DNA of 11,366 nucleotides. Origin: CAZIRF01 sp964541755. GTDB lineage: Bacteria; Spirochaetota; Spirochaetia; Treponematales; Breznakiellaceae. Below, in pieces: positions 6,290-11,366 of the stretch. The position numbers and the translations under genes were made by a program. The stretch spans positions 1 to 11,366 of the forward strand of contig CAZIRF010000063.1 in assembly GCA_964541755.1 (NCBI GenBank), in the 5' to 3' direction. Below the pieces are notes generated by a model. The model searched no databases. It saw only the letters and a list, made by a program, of their open reading frames with translations, and was not told the origin of the DNA. Within the stretch, counting starts at the first letter, position 1. Each line of letters opens with the position of its first letter.

Positions 6290-7627
6290 ATGGATACACG
6301 GGATTTTGTCATCGTCGGGACGGGGCCTGCCGGCCTCGCCGCGGCCTTTGAACTGCGTTCTCGCCTGCCCAGGGCCAGCATAAGCATACTCGACAAGGCA
6401 AGCGTTTCGAGCGGGGGCCTTCGCAACGATTGCAAGATGAACTTTACCTGGCCCATCGGCTTTCCCCTGGACTACTGGCCGCGCGAGCTCGCCGAACCCT
6501 ACCTGGAACGGGTTACCGCCTTCTTGAAACCCACAATACTCCCCAAGACCAACATGGGCATCTGGAGCGAACGCGCCCGGAATATCGGTGTCGAACTCCT
6601 CGATATTCAGCAGACCCACCTGGGGACGGACGGAGGGCTCGCGCTTATCAAGGAGCTCCACGCCCGCCTCGAGGAAGCCGACGTCGAAGTGGCAACCGGG
6701 GAGGAAGCTATCAGCATAAACCCTGAATCCCGCGTTCTCCAGACCTCCAAACGCGAGATTGGCTTCAAGGCCATCCTCGTCGCCCCCGGCCGGGGCGGCT
6801 TCGACTTCCTGCGCCGCGAGATGAAGAAGCTGGGCATCGCCTACCACGACAACGCCCTGGATGTAGGGTTGCGGATGGAGACCCGCCTCGAGCGCTACCC
6901 CATCGTCAAGGACTTCTACGACCCCAAATTCCTCTTCCCCGAGCGGGTACGCACCTTTTGCACGAACTCGGGCGCCGCCCACGTCGTCAAGGAAAAGTAC
7001 ACGACCGCCGCGGGGGAGACCTACTTCAGCGTCAACGGCCACGCCTGGTCCTCGGGCCGCGAACCCAACGGCCTCGTAAACTTCGCCATCCTGCGCAGCG
7101 TCGCCTTTACCGAGCCCCTTGCATCCGGCCAGGACTTCGCCGAGATCTTGGGCCTCCAGGCCATGCTCGCAGGCGGCGGGAAGCCCCTCATGCAGCGGGT
7201 GGGCGACTTTCGCATGGGCAAACGCTCGACCCAGGGGCGCTTTACCGGCGACCTCTACGACTTCGAACCCAGCCTCAAAGACTGCACCCCCGGCGACATC
7301 AGCATGGCCATCCCGGCCAAGTTCCTCCACTCAATATGGAAGGCACTAAAGAGCCTCGACTCCATCGTCCCGGGCATTCTCCACCCCTCGACCATCATGT
7401 ACTACCCCGAGATCAAACTCTACGCAAACAAACCCCACTTCGTGGATGAGCGCCACTTCATGGCCCTGCCCGGCATCTTCCTTGCCGGTGACGGGGCCGG
7501 CACAAGCCGCGGTATAACCGGGGCCTGGGCCAGCGGCCTCCGCGCAGCAGACGGCATGCTGGCCTTTGCCGACACTGCATCTGCCGCCGCCGCGTCCAGG
7601 GCCACCCCGAAAGGAGCGGCCTCATGA
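6290..7627 (+). CDS. FAD-dependent dehydrogenase, COG2509-like
   Basis: This 445-residue cytoplasmic flavoprotein has an N-terminal Rossmann fold with VGTGPAGLAAAFEL (residues 9-22), which binds the ADP part of FAD, and a C-terminal LAGDGAGTSRGITGAWASG (398-416), which closes on the flavin. The region RNDCKMNFTWPIGFP (45-59) and the LVAPGRGGFDFLR segment (163-175) fit the uncharacterised NAD(FAD)-utilising dehydrogenases of COG2509. The substrate is not known for this group. The ATG at 6290 has only a weak ribosome binding site; the gene lies 33 bases after the preceding small gene. Its stop overlaps the rsmD start (ATGA), so the two are co-translated. The last 20 residues are an Ala-rich tail after the last conserved helix. 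Confidence 0.85.
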   Translation: MDTRDFVIVGTGPAGLAAAFELRSRLPRASISILDKASVSSGGLRNDCKMNFTWPIGFPLDYWPRELAEPYLERVTAFLKPTILPKTNMGIWSERARNIGVELLDIQQTHLGTDGGLALIKELHARLEEADVEVATGEEAISINPESRVLQTSKREIGFKAILVAPGRGGFDFLRREMKKLGIAYHDNALDVGLRMETRLERYPIVKDFYDPKFLFPERVRTFCTNSGAAHVVKEKYTTAAGETYFSVNGHAWSSGREPNGLVNFAILRSVAFTEPLASGQDFAEILGLQAMLAGGGKPLMQRVGDFRMGKRSTQGRFTGDLYDFEPSLKDCTPGDISMAIPAKFLHSIWKALKSLDSIVPGILHPSTIMYYPEIKLYANKPHFVDERHFMALPGIFLAGDGAGTSRGITGAWASGLRAADGMLAFADTASAAAASRATPKGAAS

Positions 7628-8169
7628 GAATCACCGGCGGCAGCCTCTGCGGGCGCCGGGTCGAAACCCCCGACGGCGTCATACGCCCTGCCATGGACCG
7701 CATGCGGGAATCGGTTTTCGCCATCATCGGCGACCTTACCGGTGCCTCTTTCCTCGACATCTTCTCTGGCTCCGGCACCATCGCCCTGGAAGCGGCCAGC
7801 CGCGGCGCTACCCACATCGAGGCCGTCGAGGCCGACCCCATCAAGCGCCCCACCATCCTCAAAAATGTCTCCATCTCGCCGGTGCGCATCGAGTGCCACT
7901 TCATGAAGGCCGAGCTCTACGTCAAGCGCGCCAAACACGCCTTCGACTGGATCTTCCTCGACCCCCCCTTCCCCTACCGCTTCAAACAGGAGCTCGTCTC
8001 GCGCGTCATCGCCTCGAAACTCGTGGGCGACGGCACCACCATCCTCATCCACCACCCCCGCGAAGACCGCTTCCCCGACGCCCTCGACGGCTTTACCCGC
8101 ATCGACCGGCGCGAGTACGGCCGCTCGATTGTAAGCTTCTACCGGAAGACAGTGGAAGAAGGGGCTTGA
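7624..8169 (+). CDS. rsmD: 16S rRNA (guanine966-N2)-methyltransferase RsmD
   Basis: RsmD methylates N2 of G966 in helix 31 of 16S rRNA during 30S assembly, using S-adenosylmethionine. The 181-residue protein has the family's opening MRITGGSLCGRRVETP and RPAMDRMRESVFAII, SAM motif I LDIFSGSGTIALEA (44-57), an acidic motif II around EAVEAD (66-71), and the catalytic DPPF (113-116), which contacts the base to be methylated. Length is normal. AAGGAG at 7611-7616 lies seven bases before the ATG, which overlaps the stop of the flavoprotein gene. Its 3' end overlaps the convergent GH13 gene by 31 bases. The gene is intact. Confidence 0.93.
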   Translation: MRITGGSLCGRRVETPDGVIRPAMDRMRESVFAIIGDLTGASFLDIFSGSGTIALEAASRGATHIEAVEADPIKRPTILKNVSISPVRIECHFMKAELYVKRAKHAFDWIFLDPPFPYRFKQELVSRVIASKLVGDGTTILIHHPREDRFPDALDGFTRIDRREYGRSIVSFYRKTVEEGA

Positions 8170-9710
8170 ATCACCACCGCACTCCGCCCCGGAATCGTCA
8201 GAGTCCTTCGCGACAGGCTGCTTGTGCCGCCATACGCCCAGAGCGTTGCGGCCCCCGTGAGTGGGGGGACCTTGCAGGTGAACTGTTTTTCCGAAGGGTT
8301 GATGGCGACCAGCACGCGCTCCGGGCCCGCACCCCGCAGATACACAAGGGGATAGCCGCCCCCCGATATCAGTTTGAATTCCCCCCGGTTCCCCAGGGCG
8401 GGGACCGACTTTCGCAGGGCACAGAGGGCGCGCACCGTGTTGAGAAGTGACGAGGGCATTCCCTCCTGGCTTGCTACATCGGGGTGGTCAGGCGAAGAGT
8501 CCATGGCAATGTAGAGCGCGTCACTGGCTGCGGCGGAAAAGCCCGCATTCGCTTGTGTCCGGTCCCAGTGCATGGGCGAGCGTGCCCCGGTCCGGCCGTA
8601 GCCGCCCTCGACCGATATCAGCCCCTCCACCTCTTTCTGCCCGATCTCGTCGCCGTAGTAGATAAAGGGCACCCCCGGCATGGTAAGGAGAAATGCGAAG
8701 GCGAGCGCCAGGTCGTCACCTTCGAGGCGGCGGGCCAGGCGGTCCATATCGTGGTTCCCCGACGGGATGCAGATAAGCCCGTCCGTTCCGGCTTTGGCGC
8801 GGCTACGGGCATAGGCCTTCCAGAATGCCGCAAGGCTGCCCCTGCCCCGCCGTGAAAAATACGGCTCATCCACCCGAAAGAGGTCGTTGTAGTGGCTGGG
8901 CCCGAAGTGGAGCAAAAAGTCCATGTGGAAACCCGCGCGAAGGCTCTTGTCCGGCTCGCCCCACTCGCTCACCATGGCAGCCTCCGGGTATTCGCGATTG
9001 AGGAAGTCGAAGAAATCCTGCCATAGGCTGATAGTCCCCTCCGCGCCCCCTTCCCCTTTTACCAGGGACCCGGCCATGTCCACCCGGAAGCCGTCGCAGC
9101 CTGCGTCAAGCCAAAAGCGCATCACCCCCTGTATTGCTTCACGCGTCGCCAACGGCCCCGGGGCGTCCATTGCATCCTGCCAGGGTTTTACAGGATCGGG
9201 CCGGGCATAGCCGTAGTTGAGGGCCGGCTGGCTCGAAAAGAAGTTGACCGCAACAGAGCCGTCCCGCGCGGATATCCCCCGCAGGCAGTGCATCCCCTCG
9301 GGCGACTCCCAGATGCTGTCGGTCCAGATATAGCGCTTGGAGTATTCGTTCTCTTCTGCCGCCATCGAAGAACGAAACCAGGGGTGCTCGATAGAGGTAT
9401 GCCCCGGCACGAGGTCGAGTATGACGCGCAAGCCCCGCGCATGGGCCTCCCGAAACAGGCGAATGAGATCCTCGTTGGTCCCGTAACGCGGGGCGACCCT
9501 GCAGTAATCGGCCACATCGTAGCCGGCGTCCGCAAAGGGCGAGAGAAAACAGGGATTGAGCCAAATCGCCGTCGCCCCCAAATCCCGAATGTAATCGAGC
9601 TTTGTAATTATGCCGGGGATATCCCCAATCCCGTCCCCATTGCTGTCGCAAAAAGACTGCGGATAAATCTCGTAAAATATCGCCGAATCGAGCCAAGCGG
9701 GTGCGGACAT
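8139..9710 (-). CDS. Cytoplasmic GH13 alpha-glucosidase or alpha-amylase family enzyme
   Basis: The 523-residue protein is a GH13 (beta/alpha)8-barrel enzyme acting on alpha-glucosidic bonds of malto- or isomalto-oligosaccharides or a related sugar. It starts WLDSAIFYEIYPQSFCDSNGDGIGD, typical of the oligo-1,6-glucosidase and trehalose synthase branch. The catalytic residues are visible: nucleophile D211 in GFRVD, acid/base E249 in VSEWGEP and transition-state stabiliser D321 in SGNHD. Conserved region I reads DLVPGHTS (99-106), with Gly where most members have Asn. GARSPMHWDRTQANAGFS (375-392) supports the alpha-glucosidase branch. A C-terminal beta domain follows from about 435. There is no signal peptide, so it should work in the cytoplasm on imported sugars. 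AAGGGG lies six bases before the ATG. It follows the AAA ATPase gene by 18 bases and its end overlaps rsmD. Exact specificity is open. Confidence 0.9.
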   Translation of the reverse strand: MSAPAWLDSAIFYEIYPQSFCDSNGDGIGDIPGIITKLDYIRDLGATAIWLNPCFLSPFADAGYDVADYCRVAPRYGTNEDLIRLFREAHARGLRVILDLVPGHTSIEHPWFRSSMAAEENEYSKRYIWTDSIWESPEGMHCLRGISARDGSVAVNFFSSQPALNYGYARPDPVKPWQDAMDAPGPLATREAIQGVMRFWLDAGCDGFRVDMAGSLVKGEGGAEGTISLWQDFFDFLNREYPEAAMVSEWGEPDKSLRAGFHMDFLLHFGPSHYNDLFRVDEPYFSRRGRGSLAAFWKAYARSRAKAGTDGLICIPSGNHDMDRLARRLEGDDLALAFAFLLTMPGVPFIYYGDEIGQKEVEGLISVEGGYGRTGARSPMHWDRTQANAGFSAAASDALYIAMDSSPDHPDVASQEGMPSSLLNTVRALCALRKSVPALGNRGEFKLISGGGYPLVYLRGAGPERVLVAINPSEKQFTCKVPPLTGAATLWAYGGTSSLSRRTLTIPGRSAVVIQAPSSTVFR

Positions 9711-9728
9711 TATTATCCCCTTTACTTA

Positions 9729-10871
9729 CTATATATTTACACCAACAAATTTCTGCCAGTTTTCCCGATTTACAACGGTGAATGAGTGGTCCGGGTAACC
9801 TGAAGCGAAACTCGCGGGGACCTTTGGAAGCTTGGAGCCCCACTTGAATTCATACGCAGAAAGATGGCCATCCTTGTCCTCCAGATAATCGATTTCAGCG
9901 CCTGTTTGAAGCCGCCAGAACCAAGAGGAAGCCCAGGACCTGCTATTGGCATTGTATTTGAGGCGTTCGGAAACCAGGAAGTTCTCCCAAAGCGCTCCAA
10001 CATCGTTTCGCAAAGACAAGTCCTTGAAGTTATCGATTACTGCATTGCGAACACCGTTGTCAACAAAATAGATCTTGCACTTCTTGCTCACCTCCTTGCG
10101 AAGGTTTCTACTCCAGGCTCCCAAACGGAAAACTACAAAAGACTTCTCAAGAAGATCAATATATGAAATGACCGTATCGGTGCTAAGTCCGCACTGTGTT
10201 CCCAATTCATGAAAGGATACCTCACTGCCAAGCTGATACGACAGGAGACGTAGAAGGTCACGCAGTTTTCTGGGGTTGCGTATACCGGACAGGTCCAGTA
10301 TATCGCGATACAAATATGCATCGCTCAATTCCTTGAGATGTGCGATCCGCTCACCCCGATTGGGAATGGACAAGAGTGCTGGATACATCCCGAGAACCAT
10401 CAAATCATCAAGCTGCCTGTCAAGTTCCAAAGGCGAATATATTTGGGAAAGCTCCGGAGCCGCAATAGGGAACAGCGTCCAGGTTCGAGTCCTACCGGTA
10501 AGGGCTTCCCGTACACGATCGCCTGTCTCCAAACTCGAAGACCCTGTCACCAACAGGCGAATATTTGAGTATTGATCATGAAGCCGCTTGAGAGTAAGAC
10601 CGATCTCGGGGATACGTTGCGCTTCATCAATGAAGAGGGCATCATAGCCCTGCACCAATCCCTTCAAGCGCAGGTCAGTTGGAGAACTGAGTAGCTCAAC
10701 ATCCTCACCCTTGTCTCCATTTAGAGAAAGCCATCTCATACCCGACGCAGCAATCACGCTTTGTGCAAGCGACGTTTTGCCACTCTGTCGCGGACCAAAC
10801 ACTACCTGCACATGTTTGTAATTTAATAGCTGCTGTAGAATGTCTCCATGAATAATCCGCAGGAGGTTCAT
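9729..10871 (-). CDS. AAA ATPase with C-terminal DUF4143 domain
   Basis: This 380-residue protein combines an AAA_14-type ATPase with a DUF4143 domain, a very common but poorly understood accessory family in bacteria and archaea. Walker A is GPRQSGKT (26-33), Walker B LFIDEAQ (79-85), and a sensor-like VTGSSS lies at 108-113. A winged-helix-like region follows at about 205-250. The C-terminal part contains GAEIDYL (324-330) and AYEFKW (339-344), giving D328 and E341-x-K343, the layout of a PD-(D/E)XK nuclease-like site. A sampled 60-base line of this gene (10021-10080) is 40 percent GC against 70 percent in the flavoprotein gene (7141-7200), which suggests transfer. No ribosome binding site precedes the ATG, and a promoter ends eight bases before it. 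Target and role are unknown; a toxin-antitoxin or defence link is sometimes suggested for the family but nothing here proves it. Confidence 0.9.
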   Translation of the reverse strand: MNLLRIIHGDILQQLLNYKHVQVVFGPRQSGKTSLAQSVIAASGMRWLSLNGDKGEDVELLSSPTDLRLKGLVQGYDALFIDEAQRIPEIGLTLKRLHDQYSNIRLLVTGSSSLETGDRVREALTGRTRTWTLFPIAAPELSQIYSPLELDRQLDDLMVLGMYPALLSIPNRGERIAHLKELSDAYLYRDILDLSGIRNPRKLRDLLRLLSYQLGSEVSFHELGTQCGLSTDTVISYIDLLEKSFVVFRLGAWSRNLRKEVSKKCKIYFVDNGVRNAVIDNFKDLSLRNDVGALWENFLVSERLKYNANSRSWASSWFWRLQTGAEIDYLEDKDGHLSAYEFKWGSKLPKVPASFASGYPDHSFTVVNRENWQKFVGVNI

Positions 10872-10879
10872 ATAAATAC

Positions 10880-10908
10880 ATACTAACGCTTTGTTAAAGA
10901 TCAGACAA
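10880..10908 (-). promoter_or_regulatory. Putative promoter of the DUF4143 ATPase gene, probably giving a leaderless mRNA
   Basis: On the minus strand TTGTCT (10908-10903) and TAGTAT (10885-10880) are separated by 17 bases, each matching four of six consensus positions. Only eight bases lie between the -10 box and the ATG at 10871, so transcription should begin at or within a base or two of the start codon. This agrees with the absence of a Shine-Dalgarno sequence. Confidence 0.5.
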
Positions 10909-10936
10909 GATTATTCGATACTATTACCGTATTTCA

Positions 10937-10950
10937 TCGATTATAATCGA
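10937..10950. promoter_or_regulatory. Perfect 14-bp palindrome, possible operator
   Basis: TCGATTATAATCGA is a perfect palindrome 29 bases upstream of the ATPase -35 box. Its right half is also one arm of a longer inverted repeat (10943-10976). Related words with TCGATA occur on both sides. This fits binding by a dimeric regulator, but no regulator gene is visible nearby. Confidence 0.4.
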
Positions 10951-10976
10951 CGTTTATGCCGCATTATGTCGATAAT
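10943..10976. repeat. Inverted repeat ATAATCGAC / GTCGATAAT with 16-bp spacer
   Basis: The two nine-base arms match at eight of nine positions. The spacer contains a smaller palindrome, ATGC-C-GCAT, centred almost exactly on the same axis. It lies in the AT-rich stretch between the ATPase promoter and the GC-rich repeat array, so it may be an operator, a recombination site or the boundary of the acquired segment. Confidence 0.45.
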
Positions 10977-10993
10977 CAATATTTCCAGTCTCA

Positions 10994-11100
10994 CTGTCCC
11001 GTAGCCTCCGGGCCGCCCTCTTTCGCTGGCGCGCGCCCCATGCCCCTACATGGGGCAGCTCCCTGCCGCGCTTCCGCGCCTAACGGCGCGTGCGAAAGAG
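10994..11100. repeat. Structured GC-rich segment A of the repeat array
   Basis: This segment shares CTGTCCCG, then AGCCTCCGGGCCGC, and later TGGCGCGC with segment B 204 bases downstream. An outer stem CTCTTTCGC (11018-11026) pairs with GCGAAAGAG (11092-11100). Inside lie three or four hairpins in a row: GCCCCATG/CATGGGGC (11035-11056), GCAG/CTGC (11055-11066), CGCG/CGCG (11067-11078) and CGCGCC/GGCGCG (11075-11090). Some are mutually exclusive. No R-type arm precedes it, so this is the truncated edge of the array. No protein-coding signal is convincing here. Confidence 0.75.
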
Positions 11101-11186
11101 CGTTCGATTCCCATCAGCTGCCTATATATAGAAAAACCCCTGCGTTGCAGGGGTTTTCAAGAGCGGCTGATGGGAATCCCCTCCGG
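11101..11186. repeat. Palindromic repeat element R1
   Basis: This 86-bp element has a 16-base arm GATTCCCATCAGCTGC (11106-11121) facing GCGGCTGATGGGAATC (11163-11178), with one mismatch that becomes G-U in RNA. Between them is an inner hairpin of AAAACCCCTGC and GCAGGGGTTTT. The element is nearly identical to R2 about 180 bases away, differing at the arm mismatch and in the short TATATA stretch by one length change and a base change. Confidence 0.9.
11133..11157. terminator. Bidirectional intrinsic-terminator-like hairpin in R1
   Basis: AAAACCCCTGC, a GTT loop, then GCAGGGGTTTT form an 11-bp stem ending in a T-run on both strands. Read on the minus strand it is followed by TTTTTC. It could end transcription from either side, including readthrough toward the ATPase gene. 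Confidence 0.65.
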
Positions 11187-11188
11187 CT

Positions 11189-11281
11189 CGGGACTTCCTG
11201 TCCCGCAGCCTCCGGGCCGCGCTCGGGTGCTGGCGCGCGACATCCTGTCGCGCTCACCTCACTTCGTTCGGCGCACCCGAA
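11189..11281. repeat. Structured GC-rich segment B of the repeat array
   Basis: The segment opens with hairpin CGGGAC-TTCCT-GTCCCG (11189-11205), then AGCCTCCGGGCCGC shared with segment A. The outer stem TCGGGTGC (11223-11230) pairs with GCACCCGA (11273-11280). Straight after the left arm comes the shared TGGCGCGC, and then a perfect 8-bp hairpin GCGCGACA-TCC-TGTCGCGC (11235-11253). The stem sequences differ from A at the same places but pair just as well. Confidence 0.75.
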
Positions 11282-11366
11282 CGTTCGATTCCCATCAGCC
11301 GCCTATATAACAAAAACCCCTGCGTTGCAGGGGTTTTCAAGAGCGGCTGATGGGAATCCCCTCCGG
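11282..11366. repeat. Palindromic repeat element R2 (reaches the window edge)
   Basis: This is the second copy of the R element. Arms GATTCCCATCAGCCGC (11287-11302) and GCGGCTGATGGGAATC (11343-11358) are perfect complements. It ends with CCTCCGG, after which segment B began in the first copy, so the array probably continues beyond the window. Confidence 0.9.
11313..11337. terminator. Bidirectional intrinsic-terminator-like hairpin in R2
   Basis: The hairpin is identical to the one in R1: an 11-bp stem from AAAACCCCTGC and GCAGGGGTTTT with loop GTT. It follows the right arm that could close a structure over segment B, which is where the terminator of a small RNA gene would lie. Confidence 0.65.

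Noticed and set aside
6206..7330. 374-codon minus-strand open frame opposite the flavoprotein gene
   Set aside because: GC-rich antisense shadow of a gene with clear FAD motifs; no ribosome binding site or recognisable product.
7566..8450. 294-codon plus-strand frame overlapping rsmD and the GH13 end
   Set aside because: Product is mostly Pro, Arg and His, typical of an out-of-frame GC-rich translation.
11102..11121. tRNA 3' end, because GTTCGATTCCC resembles the T-arm consensus and a terminator follows
   Set aside because: The bases before the would-be T-loop do not pair with those after it in either copy, there is no CCA and no D-arm or anticodon arm upstream. A degenerate tRNA fragment remains possible.
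11101..11186. Integron attC site
   Set aside because: The R-element ends do not carry the GTTRRRY and RYYYAAC core sites, and no integrase or cassette gene is in the window.
11050..11310. Open reading frame of 86 codons on the plus strand across the repeat array
   Set aside because: It runs through hairpins and the R1 element, has no ribosome binding site, and its translation is low-complexity without family features.
11101..11366. CRISPR array
   Set aside because: Only two long (85-86 bp) repeats are seen, the intervening segment is itself structured and related to the segment before R1, and no cas gene is present.

Overview
The window looks like bacterial chromosome from a fairly GC-rich relative of the treponemes (phylum Spirochaetota). 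The main support is the compact minus-strand block rpsF-ssb-rpsR-membrane protein-rplI-dnaB with an rsmD-type methyltransferase close by, which resembles the order I remember from Treponema genomes. That taxonomic reading is inference (about 0.6). Most genes have clear Shine-Dalgarno (SD) sites and ATG starts, and coding density is high.

Layout. (1) 1-1175, plus strand: the 3' end of a secreted-enzyme gene ending in a CBM6-like sugar-binding module, overlapped by four bases (ATGA) by a lipoprotein esterase. They look like a hemicellulose-degrading pair. (2) 1312-5606, minus strand: a housekeeping operon in transcription order rpsF, ssb, rpsR, a YybS-like polytopic membrane protein, rplI and dnaB. 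It has a good sigma70-type promoter (5691-5719) and a structured leader that may be the S6:S18 autoregulatory element. Hairpins without U-tracts lie between ssb and rpsR and between the membrane protein and rplI. (3) 5807-8169, plus strand: a small helical protein of unknown function, a COG2509-type flavoprotein dehydrogenase and rsmD; the last two are coupled by another ATGA overlap. (4) 8139-9710, minus strand: a cytoplasmic GH13 alpha-glucosidase or amylase whose 3' end overlaps the 3' end of rsmD by 31 bp. (5) 9729-10871, minus strand: a visibly AT-richer AAA ATPase of the DUF4143 type, probably acquired, with a promoter placed so that its mRNA may be leaderless. (6) 10909-11366: no protein gene. 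It holds AT-rich palindromes behind the ATPase promoter and then a GC-rich array of nested inverted repeats.

The array is the most unusual part. Two nearly identical 85-86 bp palindromic elements (R1, R2), each with 16-bp arms around a bidirectional terminator-like hairpin, alternate with two GC-rich segments (A, B). A and B share short sequence blocks, but the stem sequences differ while pairing is kept, a covariation pattern that suggests structured RNA (or cruciform DNA). The arms can pair within one R element or between R1 and R2, which would enclose segment B in a closed RNA-like structure followed by a terminator. The array continues past the window edge, so its partner genes cannot be seen.
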